A stretch of DNA of 64,000 nt from Deroplatys truncata (lineage: Eukaryota; Arthropoda; Insecta; Mantodea; Mantidae): the NCBI GenBank assembly GCA_030765065.1, contig CM060989.1, positions 40,787,501 to 40,851,500 of the forward strand, read 5' to 3'. A program made the position numbers and the translations under genes. Positions 21,428 to 32,219 of the stretch are shown in pieces; the stretch's first letter is position 1, and every line of letters starts with the position of its first letter. The notes beneath the pieces were generated by a model. The model made no database searches. It saw only the letters and a list, made by a program, of their open reading frames with translations, and was not told where the DNA came from.

Positions 21428-22172
21428 CTTTTTACTTCCTAGAGAAGTATTGTGTTCCACCCATAAATTCGACAGCGAGATTTCATCGGAAATACACGTT
21501 TTGAGGCTCCCTGGATCCAAAAAGATTTTTGGAAAAACGTCCACGTGTGTGTGACCGCGAACAGCATAACTCAAAAACGGCACAAATATTTTCAAGAAAA
21601 TCCCCCCTCCCTAAACTACCCTTTACATGGAACATTTTAAAAAAAAAATTCTGAAAATTAACTCTTAAGGATTTTAATTAAAATACCACACATTAAAGAT
21701 ATTTACAGCGAAAATAAAATGTATATCTTGAATTTTTTTGAAACAGCCTGTGAAGTCCTCCACATGTGGAAGAAAGTTTGTATAATCTTGTGTAACTTGT
21801 AAACGTTAAGCGAGAGACGAAAACGTACCACACTGAGATATTTACCATTCTTAGATATCCGTTATTAAATGTTCGAATTGTTCAATACTTTTTTTCTTAT
21901 TCTTTTCTAGTTCTGTCGACTTTCAGTTGTTTCTCGCGATGGCATGGAAAGATTGTATGGACTTTTAAGGCCAACACATAGCGTCCATTCGACTGCAGTT
22001 GTTCCGTTTGAGTCTATAACGAAATGTGTAATGTAGCTATTTCTACAAACCTTTATTTGGATTAAAATAAAGTAGATAGAAAAATAAGCTTTAGTAAGAG
22101 TAGTTGTATACCCAGTAATAAACGATAGAGGTAGAGAAGGTCATGTGAATGTAACGCATCAAATTTTCAGAA
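21428..22172 (-). mobile_element. fam-H repeat, subfamily 2
   Basis: Reverse orientation, from TTTTTACTTCCTAGAGAAGT to GTGAATGTAACGCATCAAAT. The distal part shows the subfamily-2 blocks (CGCGATGGCATGGAAAGATT, ATAACGAAATGTGTAATGTA). Confidence 0.85.
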
Positions 22173-22861
22173 AAAGGTCCGTTGTATGACTATGTGTGTG
22201 TCTGAGCAAGTAACTCAAAAATGAAATGCCGGTTGAATACCAAACTTGGTATTTAAGTTTAGCATCTTTCAAGGATGCGAAACAAAGATTTTCAAGAAAA
22301 TCCTCCATCCCAAACTACCTTTAAAATAGAAAACTTTTCGTTTATTCTGATTTTCTCAAAAACGCTCTAGCGATTTCGGTTAAAATCCCATATGTTTATG
22401 GCATTTCATGACAAATTAAATGTATACCTTAAACTTTCTAAGAATAGCTGTTAAGTCGTCTCCATTTGGGATGAATTTTATATAATTTCGTTTAAGGGTC
22501 AACCATAAGATATAGTTAAAAAGTTACTAAACTACAAACGTTGATCTCTTTCAAACACACACTTTATTGCAAATAACTTTTTCTGTAGCATCAGCCATGT
22601 CTGAGATATCCGTTATTATTGCTGTTGTTTCTCAGTTGCTTTTTACGATGTCATGGAAATAGTATGAAATTTCAAGGCCAGTATATAGAGACATGTGACT
22701 ATGAATTCTACTTTCTGTATCCTCCTTGCACATACAACGAAATGTGTATTTCGATTAATATGACGTAGCTAGAAAAGTAAGTTTCGTACTAATAGTTTGG
22801 AGCAGATATATAAAAATAAATGATAGTGAGTCGGGCGATTCTTGTGAATGTAGCACATGAT
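22173..22861 (-). mobile_element. fam-H repeat, subfamily 2, in tandem
   Basis: Follows the previous copy without spacer. It enters at the GTGTGTGTCTGAGCAAGTAA block, so the outer box is missing, and ends GTGAATGTAGCACATGA. Confidence 0.8.
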
Positions 22862-23412
22862 TATATATACATTTATAGTTGTTTCATTTATGTAACCCCT
22901 TTAACTTCAGTGTTGATACGGGGAGCTTTGACTGCAGTAGCATCTCACTGACTGTAGTTCTTTGCACGTTTCTTTTTAATAATTTCTAACACTAGCTCAG
23001 TTGCACATGCATAATGCCAGACTTAGCGCAAGGTAAGGAAATATTCCAAACCAAAAAATATTTCACCGCTATGGCTGGGAATTTAACCCGGAATCTCCGG
23101 GTTGGGAAATCAGAACGCTGAGTAGTTGACTATAGGGGGCAATCTAAGCATATGTTTATAAATATACGCGTTGCTAGTTGAGCTCATCTTGTGTCAGATT
23201 ATTGATAGCAAAGGGAAAAATCATTAGTGTGAATATTTTGGGAAATAAACCTTAAAATAGTAAAATTTTAGGTGTATCCACATATAAATTACACCAAATT
23301 TGGCAATGATTTGGTGTATATTTAAAACGTGTAGAAACCTTTATTGAACATCATATATAAAATCTCAGCACCACGATTACAGTGCTTCGTGCGTAGTTTC
23401 GTGTGTGGACAG
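22862..23412. other. Non-genic DNA with a tRNA-like scrap
   Basis: Holds the minus-strand tRNA-like piece at 23080-23150. Nothing else recognised. Confidence 0.5.
23080..23150 (-). repeat. Degenerate tRNA-like SINE head (family 3)
   Basis: The reverse complement has GGGTTAAATTCCCAGCC, a B box with one key change from GGTTCGANTCC, followed by GCGGTGAAATATTTT. It resembles the region after the B box at 50940-50970 (GAGGTGGTGGAAATTTTTC). Confidence 0.4.
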
Positions 23413-23645
23413 TAGAGGTCTGCACAGGACGTTCAAGCCCATTGCCCTAGGACGGTTCGGCCCGCGGGATTGAAAATAAAAGACGCTCGCTTTGTACAAT
23501 TGCGAATAGCGTTACAACAACACGACAGCTTAAAGCTTAACTCCCTCCGTCCACCCACACCGAGGACACGCTGTGGAGAGGGCTGTAATATAGGCGGCAT
23601 GTGTTCAATAAAGCAGTACGCCACTTGCCTTACTACATGCAGATA
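23413..23645 (+). mobile_element. hAT-like terminus fragment
   Basis: Begins TAGAGGTCTGCACAGG, the same end as at 3852 and, inverted, 5545. The inner part (ACTCCCTCCGTCCACC, ATAGGCGGCATG) resembles 5160-5225. No second end is found before the SINE at 23646. Confidence 0.4.
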
Positions 23646-24195
23646 CCGAGTGTGGTGGCGCCATGGTAACATGTGCTACTCGATTTCGGAAGATGTCGGG
23701 TTCGATCCCCGGCACAGCCCACTCAAACCCATGGGTTTTTCATGGTTTCCCCGGGTCTGCAGGTGAATGCTGGAGTAGTTCATCTTCTACCACGACCTTC
23801 CGGCCCCTAATTTCCGTTCCCATTACCTTCCTTGTCATCTGCTTTAAGGTTGTAGGACCAGGCGACCGTGGCCGGCAAGTTGCGGCTGGACGGTGGCTGT
23901 GCGCTCTGTAGAGATTTCTTCCCTGGCATCGTTGTGGGACTGTTCAGTTAAGTCCCCACTCCGAGTGGGCTTTGCCCAGGGGATACTGCCGGAGGTTTGT
24001 GGCAGAATCGGGTGGCGTCGGATGCGCTCAATCTGGAAACATTAGTGACCCCGTCTGTGTTTGCACCCGTCGTCATCCAGCTCTACTCGCCCTTCGGGTC
24101 TCTCCCCTCATCCCTCCCTTCCGGGGGTCACAGGTAGAAGCACAAGGAGTCGACTGGCCTACGTACAGTATTCTTCACCGGTTTCGGGGTCATCC
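23646..24195 (+). mobile_element. SINE-1, long copy
   Basis: tRNA-derived head with a perfect B box, GGTTCGATCCCCGG, at 23698-23712, preceded by a CCATGGTAACATGTGC A-box region. The body has TTTTTCATGGTTTCCCCGGG, ACCTTCCTTGTCATCTGC, GTTGTAGGACCAGGCGACC, GCGGCTGGACGGTGGC, TTTCTTCCCTGG, then CTGGAAACATTAGTGACCCC. At about 550 bases it is one of the longest copies. No coding capacity; it would depend on LINE enzymes. Confidence 0.88.
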
Positions 24196-24396
24196 TCCGT
24201 TAGTTCTTACCTTTCTAGTACAAAGTGTGTAGGAGTTATGGTGTTTTTTATGTGAAGGATGCAAAATTCACGCACAGAATTGCAAATGCAGTACCATTTA
24301 CAAAAATACATTTAAAAAGTATTGTGCCAACAATGATAAAGTAAGTATATATACCATTTTTGGCAATGTTCATTATTTCTTTTCCTTAAGGGACAC

Positions 24397-25387
24397 TGGG
24401 AATGAATTTTAAGTTTCTTTTATTGTAAAGATATTTACTTGAAAATTGGTGCATTTAATAAATAAAGAAACCATTGTGCAGAAACTCAAGGTCCCAGTTG
24501 AAATAGTTTATCGTGTAATAAATTAAACATTTTAATTAACAAAAAAGCCCAAATTTTCTGAAACTGCCTTGTGCATTCAGATTTCTCAGATAAGTATGAT
24601 GGTGACACTGGTCCGCATTTGGGAGGTCCCGGGTTCGATCCTCGGCGATCGTCCACTCTGACCTATGGCTTTTCGCGGTTTCCCTGAGGTCAACAGGTGG
24701 CTACTGAAATGGTTTCTTCTCGGCCAAGATTTCCTTTCCGTCGTTCCGCTTTCATTCCGTTTCCTTCTCATCTTTCAGGAATGGTTCTAGGTCTCGTGGT
24801 GTATGGCGGTGCCGAACAGATGGCGCGGATGTATGCTCACTGGAAGGAATATTCCCCGTGGACACTAGAGGGCTGCTCGACTAGTGGGTTTTCATCGCCC
24901 TCTCTCGGTGGCTTCAGCAGGAAGACGGGTCTGCGGGTTTGGAACGTTAGGGACTTCCGCGCGTCTCTGTGGCCAATCTACCTACGACCTGTAGCCTCTT
25001 GTGCTGTTCCCTCGCTTCATCCCTTTCTCCTAAGTGCTGGTAGGCACAATGAAATTATGCAGGCCACGGTACACGAGGTGTCCCCCTTAAGTTGAACTAC
25101 CTATTACTATACCTACCTATGATAGTGAATTTTCTGATACTTTAGTATAGTGAAAATAAACATACGGATTTGATTGAAGTTAATGCCATTAGTTGTAAAG
25201 AAATCAATATATGTTTTTATGAAGTTGTTGATGATAAAAATTTTCCTGTTTTTTCACAGTTTAATTGATGTCGTGAAAAATGTTTGGTCAAAATTATTTA
25301 CAGGTGTCTATAGAATGTTTATTTGATTTAATTAGAAAATCAAAAATTTTGTCAGTTTAACCTAAAAGCTTTATCCCAATGTCCCTA
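24397..25387. mobile_element. Non-autonomous TIR element hosting a SINE
   Basis: The left end AGGGACACTGGGAATGAA and the right end, reverse complement AGGGACATTGGGATAAAG, form an imperfect inverted repeat that continues into TTTTAAG and TTTTAGG. A related right-end segment, opposite orientation, lies at 38757-38880. The interior contains the SINE-1 copy at 24585-25075. No transposase is seen. Superfamily and target duplication are undetermined. Confidence 0.55.
24585..25075 (+). mobile_element. SINE-1, nested in the TIR element
   Basis: Head with B box GGTTCGATCCTCGG at about 24631-24645, then TTTTCGCGGTTTCCCTGAGG, CGTTTCCTTCTCATCTTTC, GGCGGTGCCGAACAGATGG, and GGAACGTTAGGGACTTCCGC. The GTAGGACCAGGCGAC block seen in other copies is replaced by GGTCTCGTGGTGTATGG, so it may represent a variant. 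Confidence 0.82.
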
Positions 25388-25388
25388 T

Positions 25389-25645
25389 CGTGCGAGATGG
25401 CTCAATGGTAACGCGTGAGGCTCGCATTCGGGTTCGATTCCCTGTGGCAGCCCACTCTGATCAATGGGTTTTCATGGTTTTCCCTGGTTGACACAGGCTC
25501 TTCTCTCTCCGCAATTTCCTCTCATTTCTATACGCTTTCATGTTTGAGGCTGACACCGGTGGGGGCTGTGGTTCGTTCGCTATCGGGCAGTTGACACAGA
25601 CTTGCTCTTTGGAAATATTTCCCCGGCTCCACTATATAAATAAAT
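25389..25645 (+). mobile_element. SINE-1, short copy with ATAA-repeat tail
   Basis: Head GCGAGATGGCTCAATGGTAA (A box) and GGTTCGATTCCC (B box). The body shows TTTTCATGGTTTTCCCTGG and GGAAATATTTCCCCGG. It ends in an ATAA repeat at about 25634-25650. It begins one base after the right end of the TIR element. Confidence 0.85.
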
Positions 25646-25789
25646 AAATAAAATCTGTAATAGTCCATCCCGGCACCTTGTTACTTAAACCGGGACGAGT
25701 ATTAAAACAAATTTTCAGTTTATTAATACAATACACTTACATTATCATTGTACAGATAGTTAACTATAACTAATAAAAGGAAAGAAAAT

Positions 25790-25792
<3 letters not shown>

Positions 25793-25820
<28 letters not shown>
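25793..25820. repeat. (AT)n microsatellite
   Basis: Alternating AT run directly before a fam-H head. Confidence 0.95.
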
Positions 25821-25821
<1 letters not shown>

Positions 25822-25825
<4 letters not shown>

Positions 25826-26673
25826 ATGCGTTGCACTCATATGACTTTCTATAATCTTGTGCAAACTATTTTTACAAACACGTATACTCTCTATACTCTT
25901 GTGCAAACTATTTTTACAAACACGTATTCTACATTACATCATGTTAATCGAGATAAACTTTTGCAGAAACTATCTTATTGCTAATTTTCTTGTAGGTGCA
26001 AGTGGAATATGGAAGGCTTTAAGCGATAGTCAAATCTTTTTAAGAGCTGGCTGCTATGTGGAGCATTCCATTCTCTTTGTATGTCCAGGACATAAAAAAA
26101 ATGAATAACGAATTCCCATTTGAGAAAAAGTAGAAAATCAACTTATACATTTTCTTTGTTATGCAAATATCTTAAGGCACATGATATTCTACGTGCTATG
26201 GCATAAGTATTGGAAAATTAAAGGGAATAATAAGCAATATCTCGAAAATGGTTCACTCCACAAAAAAAATGTATATGACATAAATTGTGTATTTGAACGC
26301 GATCTACATCTTTGTATAGTAACATTTTGTCTATACCTTATGGTTTAGCAGTTATGCAAAAGTCGTTCACAATAAAGTATACTTTTGGAGACATTCCCAG
26401 AAAATTCGAGATATACAATTCATTTGCCATAAAAATGTCTTAAACTTAGGTTAATTTATTCAAAAACGTTAGAGCCATTTTTGAGAAAATTAGCATTTTC
26501 GAAAAATGTTCCATGCAAAGGGTAATTCGGGGTGGGGAGATTTTGTTGAAAACCTTCGTGTCGCATCTCTGGAAGATACTGAACCTAAATACCAAGTTTG
26601 GTGTTTATCCGACTGTTTGTTTCTGAGGTATGCTGTTCACAGAGAGACAGACACACGGACATGTTTCCAAAAA
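25822..26673 (+). mobile_element. fam-H repeat, 3'-truncated, with internal duplication
   Basis: Starts TCTGATGCGTTGCACTCATA. The segment CTTGTGCAAACTATTTTTAC occurs twice (about 25855 and 25899), a short tandem duplication. The copy stops at GACATGTTTCCAAAAAG, losing the last ~120 bases and the terminal arm. Confidence 0.9.
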
Positions 26674-27050
26674 GTAATAATAATAGTAAAAGTAACTAAA
26701 ATAAAGCGTTTAAATTTCCACCCACTATCTCAAAATAGACATACAACAATTAAATTTCTACTCGTAGCCAGTAAAAATAACTAACTAGTAGCCAACTATC
26801 TAATTAAACCATCTAAATAAATTCTAACTAAATATACGTCGGAAACCGACAACTTAGGCATTGGTATTCAGTACAAAACTAACCCTATAATAAACAAATA
26901 ATTCATAATAATTCGTTTATGGCTAAAAATGTATTTGTCTTTGTCTGCTTTAATTACTTATGAGATATTTAAATTTATTTTCTTTTATTTCCTTTGAGGT
27001 GTTTATATAATTATAAACACCGTCCCCACTGGAGGGATGTCTCCGAGCGG
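26674..27050. other. AT-rich DNA replacing the fam-H end
   Basis: Starts with an AGTAATAATAATAGTAAAAG stretch where the fam-H terminus should be. No gene or family recognised. Confidence 0.5.
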
Positions 27051-27167
27051 TGGGGTGGTGAAACATGAAACTGTTATGGAACTTTGCGCGTCTCTGTGCA
27101 CTTGCGCCGGTTTTGCAACCTGGTATCTCCTGTGGTTCCCTCAGATCATCCGTTCCTCCCGGGGGTG

Positions 27168-27276
27168 TATGCACAATAGATCCTTTAAGGGTCGCAGCGC
27201 TAGTGTCTCTTTCGTTCACTAGTCCAGTCCAGTCCCAATGTCCCTTAAAACAAAATTAGACAATCTTGTTGGGTAG
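27168..27276 (+). repeat. Direct repeat left of the jockey-like pseudogene
   Basis: Shares TATGCACAATAGATCC, TTAAGGGTC and then CCAGTCCCAATGTCCCTTAA, AACAAAATTAGACAATCT with 29270-29361. The two copies bracket the LINE and 5S-like region at about 2.1 kb spacing. Confidence 0.75.
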
Positions 27277-27309
27277 TGTGGTAGAGTATAACCTATTTTC
27301 GGAAGAACG

Positions 27310-28850
27310 ATGGAAAATGTCAACCTACAAGAAAAGAAACCATGGCGGATAATCAAATCCTTAAGGAAGGATAAAACCTAGTACCATGGCACTCGCGGGA
27401 GACTCGCTTTCAAGCCCCACGATAAAGCCACGGTGTTCGCAGACCATCTGGAACTGCAATTCGAACCTCTGGAGGAGCCCCAGGACGAGGACTTTACTGA
27501 CCTCGTGGAAGCGACTGTGGACTACCTCTATGAGGAGCCACAACTGCGTCACGAGGAGGTCCATCTTCCCATCGTCACCTCTAAACATGTGGCTTCCGAG
27601 ATCCAAAAACTCAACCCAAACAAACCCCCTGGACATGACGGCGTCACTGCGCCCATGCTCCAGCACCTCCCAAGAAGGCCGTCATCCATTTGACGCGGAT
27701 TTTCCATGTGCGCCTTCACCTTCGTCACTTTCCAACTAGTTGGAAGGAGGAAGGGTCTTTGAGCGGTTGCCCCTAGCCCGCCTCACACCTCTCTTTGAGG
27801 AAACGCACCTCCTCCAGGACTACCAGTTTGGTTTTCGTCATGGGCACTCCACGACCCTGAAGCTACTGCGATTGGCCGAGAAGGCCTCCCTGGGCTTCCA
27901 GGAGAACTTCAAGACCATAACGGTGCCGCTGGACGTATAGAATGCTGTTGTGGCATCAAGGCCTTTTGTACAAACTCAAGGAATCAGACGTCCCTCCCGC
28001 CTATCTCGCCCTAATAAGCGGTTTCCTCCGGGATCTCACTTTCAGGGTGAGAGTGGAGGGGAAGGTATCATCAGTCCGTCCCTTAGCCGCCGGAGTCACG
28101 GAAGGCAGTGTACTGTCCCCGCTTTTCTTTGCGGCCTATATGTCGGATATTCCCACGGAACCCAGGACGTTACGTGCCAGTATGCGGACGACGTCCTCAT
28201 CATGGCACATAACAAGAATGCCCGATTCTGTTTCCCTCCACTACAGCGACATCTCCGAGCCATTGGCGAGAAGTGGAGAATGGCCATTAGCTCGGGGAAG
28301 AGCTCTGCGCTTCTCCTAGCAAAGGTTCGTCGCTGGCGGCCCGAGCGGTCTCCGAGGCTGCGACGGAGGAGAATCCCTTGGGTTACCTCCGCCAAATACC
28401 TCGGAGTCACCCTCGACCGCAGGCTCACTTTCGCTCCACATGTCAGGGCAAAGGTCGGCCTCGGGTACACCGCACTCAGGCAGCTGTACCCTGTATTCCG
28501 CTCCAGAATGCCTACACACCTCAAACTACGCCTATATTAGGCGATTATCCCGCCCCTGATTCTGTATGGCTCGAGGTCTGGAGATCGGCGGCAGCGACTA
28601 CCATCCGCAGGCTACAGACCGTCCAGAACAGGGCGCTTCGGATGATCTATGATACCGGGCGTAGATTCCCGTCACACACCCACTCCGGTCTCCCATAAAT
28701 CGTGGACGTGGCACTGGAGAGAACCATGTACGTAAAAATCACTTACTAGACCAACCAGCTGGTGCACTCTTTGGGTCGCTATGACCATAAGGTGCCAAGG
28801 CGAAGAAAGAGTTACCGGTTGCCGAAGGACGGCTTGGGCCCCCGAGGCTG
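27310..28850 (+). pseudogene. Jockey-like LINE ORF2, reverse transcriptase pseudogene
   Basis: Decayed reverse transcriptase of a jockey-like non-LTR retrotransposon. In order: a pre-RT region (KATVFADHLELQFEPLEEP), LNPNKPPGHDGVTAPML (RT block 1), then FPTSWKE, which jumps straight to RVFERLPLARLTPLFEETHL, so about 30 residues of the fingers are missing. Next come DYQFGFRHGHSTTLKLLRLA, then a TAG with loss of the first catalytic Asp region (LDV then NAV), then LISGFLRDLTFRVRVEG and AAGVTEGSVLSPLFFAAYM (block 4). CQYADDVLIMAHN holds the catalytic YADD and is in another frame. Finally YLGVTLDRRLTFAPHV and IRRLQTVQNRALRMIYDTGR. Several frameshifts and stops make it non-functional. The GC content is clearly higher than in the neighbours. 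Confidence 0.93.
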
Positions 28851-28861
28851 AGGGCTGCCAA

Positions 28862-28935
28862 TCCTACACATCACAAGTTCCTCCAAGTTAAGCAGCATCG
28901 AGCTTGGTCACTAGCTGGATGAGTGACCATCTAGC
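28862..28935 (+). repeat. 5S rRNA-like sequence, copy 1
   Basis: AAGTTAAGCAGCATCGAGCT matches the 5S internal A box region, and TTGGTCACTAGCTGGATGAG plus TGACC matches the intermediate element and C box. It starts about ten bases after the LINE similarity ends. It is not a complete 5S gene because the 5' third is absent. It could be a 5S-derived SINE or part of the LINE 3' end. Confidence 0.65.
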
Positions 28936-29039
28936 AGCGACTTGCCCTGTTGCCAACTTAGATATCCCCATATACCATTACCTAATTTTCCCATCCTGCT
29001 TTGCTGCCATTCCGGTCTTCTTGGCTTGGCGACCACACA

Positions 29040-29112
29040 AGCGGTCGCCCAAGTTAAGCAGTATTGGGCTTGGTCCATACATGGTCGCTAGTACGCCCAG
29101 GTGGGAATATTG
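29040..29112 (+). repeat. 5S rRNA-like sequence, copy 2
   Basis: GCGGTCGCCCAAGTTAAGCA and GTATTGGGCTTGGTC follow the 5S A box and C box start. CGCCCAGGTGGGAATATTGA resembles the 5S end with bases inserted in between. More degenerate than copy 1, about 175 bases downstream in the same orientation. Confidence 0.55.
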
Positions 29113-29269
29113 AGAGCCGCCAATGGTAGCACAGTAAGCAAACTCCGCCTACAGACAGAAATCAAAAGCTTGTGTACATTCTTTTTATTTTCTATATTGC
29201 ATTTGCGGCTAGGTACTGTGGCGATCACATTTCGTCCAGGTGAACCTGGGCGACCTGCTCTCGATTGCT

Positions 29270-29361
29270 TATGCACAATAGATCCCTTGAGGGTCAGTGC
29301 TGCGTTCACCAGTCCAGTCCCAATGTCCCTTAAAACAAAATTAGACAATCTGGTCGGTTAG
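29270..29361 (+). repeat. Direct repeat right of the 5S-like DNA
   Basis: Second copy of the repeat at 27168-27276. Shared core TCCAGTCCCAATGTCCCTTA followed by AAACAAAATTAGACAATCT. Confidence 0.75.
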
Positions 29362-29866
29362 GGCTCAGGTGGACAGCGGTGGAACCGAGAAAGGGCGAAG
29401 GCATTTAAACACGTCTGTAATAGGACTAACGAAATTTCCCACAATTGGGTTAAGTACTGTATATCGTAACAGTAAGTGATTCCCTTGGATATTTACTTCA
29501 CAGCTCACACAGAAACCTAACGTTTATCACGATGACTGAATCTCTGTTGTGAAGTTCAAAGCACAGAGAGTTTACACAACAGCTCTGGGGCGGCCGCATT
29601 GTTTTCTCCAGAACCTCTTATTGGAACTGAGCTGCCGTTTCGGATGTGGAACAGAAGTGATTTATTTTTAAGCTTGGAAGGTATAGTAGTTCGTGATAAT
29701 CTGCTTTTGAATTCGAACGTGACTTCAAAATGGCAGATTAGTTGCAACCCTTCTTACTGGATCATGATTCACGAACTTCATAAGCTGTGTGCAAAGTAGC
29801 GTAATACATTTCGCTTTCATTGATCTGTAGCACGGAGGCTACATTTAGGTGCGTTCGCATAACAAG
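29362..29866. other. Non-genic DNA
   Basis: Contains two overlapping small frames on opposite strands (29556-29799) without a recognisable domain. Apparently single copy within the window. Confidence 0.45.
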
Positions 29867-29867
29867 A

Positions 29868-30000
29868 TAATCGTGCGAAATGGCTGCGTGGTAACCTCAC
29901 ATTCGGGAGGCCCCGGCTCCACAGGCCGGTCATTCTGACCTTGGGATTTTCGCGGTTTTCCCTGGTTGGTAGGCGAATGGTGAAGTGGATCATATAATGC
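29868..30000 (+). mobile_element. SINE-1 head fragment
   Basis: A box GTGCGAAATGGCTGCGTGG. The B box is damaged (CCCCGGCTCCACAGGCC). Then TTTTCGCGGTTTTCCCTGG. The body is lost after about 130 bases. Confidence 0.75.
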
Positions 30001-30479
30001 CATCAATGTTCCTGTAGTTTCATTTCCTTATTATCAGGCATAAAATTTCTTAAGCAGTTGCCTTTTAGTTATCTACTGAAACCATTATTTGTTTATTTAT
30101 TTACTCCCTTTCAACGGGACATTAAGTCTGAATTGCAGATAGTAAAGAAACAGTAACACAAATAAATACACTGAGAATTTAATTTCGTCTCGTACTGTCA
30201 AGCGACAGATATTTAAATATTTATACAGTAAACTGTTTGTTATAATAATTGTAATCTTTTCATGCCAATTTTGTTAGGTTAAGACTGTTATAAAAAGTAT
30301 TAAAATTAAATGAAAGTGCATATTTTTGCAAGCTAATGCTGCGAAACTGTTTGGAATCACCAAGTTTTTAAGTATAGAAAAGTTGCATCCAGCGAGGAAA
30401 GCTGACGTTTTATGATGAGAGAAGAGAATCTTTTGTAAACTTGAGAGAGGGTAGCATGGATGTGTTTTTCGGAGGGGGG
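30001..30479. other. AT-rich non-genic DNA
   Basis: No coding region or known family recognised. Confidence 0.5.
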
Positions 30480-30842
30480 GCACCCTTTCACTGCGACCAG
30501 TTTGTTTTATTGTGGCTACACCCACCCCCGGTAGGCAGGGATGAAGTGAAAGAGTAGTAGGAGGCAGGTCCGCAGGCAAAGATGCACAGCAGTCCTTAAT
30601 ATTTCCAGATTGAACACCCGCGCACCAGAAGAGGCGAAGAATTCCGACAGAGGGCAAGGAAGCGACTAATGGACAGGACCGAAAGCATGGAGAGGAAATA
30701 GAAGTCGTGGTAGTTCGCCTAAGCGACCAGGAGAAAACCACGAAAAACCCCATGGTCAGAATGGGCGGTCACCGAGAATCGAACCCGGGACTTCCCGAAT
30801 GCGGGCCACAGCCGATGTCGCCTGAGCTATTCCGCTCGGTTT
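30480..30842 (-). mobile_element. SINE-1, reverse copy
   Basis: The reverse complement starts AACCGAGCGGAATAGCTCAG (A box) and GGTTCGATTCTCGG (B box), then GTTTTTCGTGGTTTTCTCC, TTTCCTCTCCATGC, GAATTCTTCGCC, and a 3' part that matches the fragment at 3690-3850. The central GTAGGACCAGGCGAC block is missing or strongly changed. Confidence 0.85.
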
Positions 30843-31772
30843 GCAAGAGGGCAGAAATTATTTTTATATTTGTTCAATAAATAATTCGCCGTAACCAAGT
30901 TGAAGGTGGGAGGAAAACTCCAGTATACATTTCGGGGGAGGTCCCTAGCGAGTCTAAGCTTGATGATTGCCATCTGTCAGGGCCGAGAAGACTTTCCAAT
31001 GAGCAGCAACCGCGCCAGCTGTCCGATACCGACCAACACTGTAACTTTCTAAACCTACCTGAAACATGAAAAGGGGAGCGAAATAATAGGAAATACGGGA
31101 AAGGAAATTTGTGCCAGAACCCACCCAGTATTCGCATTGCCAATCAGAGAAGACCACGCAAACTCCGCGATCAGAGAGATCGACCCCAGGAGTCAAAATC
31201 ACGTCTAAAGGCAGTTTTATCTTACAAAACGAACCTATCAGTGTGAAACCAGCTCACAGCTTTTACTCAAGCTACTATGTAAGAGCTAGTCAGTAATGTA
31301 GAGGAAGTTCCCTGCCTGTTCTCATCTGATCATTTAAATGCTTCTACATTTACCTCAATGTTGTAGAACATTGACAACAGCTCTAGGCAGTGCTGGGTTG
31401 GAGGTGGTTGCGTAATTGTTGCTGCTACGTTTCTACGTTTAATTTCTCAAGTACGGAGATTTTGCAATCACTTGAATTAATTTAAATATTCAACATATTC
31501 TACCTGAGCCAAAGGCGAATGTTAAATAGGAGTAATCCAGTATTCTAACAAGCTAAGGAAATAATGAATAATACATTATCAGCAACAAACAAGTATAAAA
31601 TGCACTTGTTTAACTCCAAAGGCGTTCAGAGATAAATCATTCTGAACAATACTTGGCCTCATTACAGCATAATCCAATAGTTTATCATTAGCATATTATT
31701 TTAGCTACTTGTTAATGCAAAAAAAATTTCAATTCACATATTTCGTTATTCGACACAGGAGGCAAATTGAGT
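30843..31772. other. Non-genic, partly GC-balanced DNA
   Basis: Overlapping small frames at 30874-31296 have no recognisable domain. No repeat family from this window is recognised. Confidence 0.45.
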
Positions 31773-32063
31773 CTGAAAAGTATAAGTATTTGAAAATTCA
31801 AGGAATACTTTGGAAATGGCCTATGTTGATATAAATTGTGTACTTTACCGAGATCTACTTCTTTTGTAGTAAGATTTTGTCTATCTCTTACGATTCACCA
31901 ATTATACAAAACTCATTCAAAATAAAAACGCCTTCACAGTTATTTCCAGAAAATTCAAGCTATACATTTAATTTGTCTTGCAGATATCTTAAACATATGG
32001 TATTTTAATCCAAATCGTTACAGCAACTTTTCAGAAAATAAAAAATAACGAACATCTTTCCAT
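31773..32063 (+). mobile_element. fam-H repeat, left part (interrupted)
   Basis: Runs from the AAAAGTATAAGTATTTGAAA block to AACATCTTTCCA, where a piggyBac-like element is inserted at TTAA. It continues at 34428. Intact copies read CCATGTAAAGGGTAGT at this point. Confidence 0.9.
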
Positions 32064-32219
32064 TTAACTCCTTAAGTGCCAGTAGATATTTAATGAAATT
32101 TTCCTACGGACCGTTGAGACTTTTTCCCAAAAATCAATAAAGGGCTCACCAAATATTAACTTACTACAAAGATTAGTGTTGTAGAGAACTTTATAGACAA
32201 TTAATATAAAATATAATTT

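Noticed and set aside
27386-27739. 117-codon frame overlapping the jockey-like pseudogene, and others nearby
   Set aside because: Shadow frames of the decayed reverse transcriptase; the recognisable motifs lie in the other frames.
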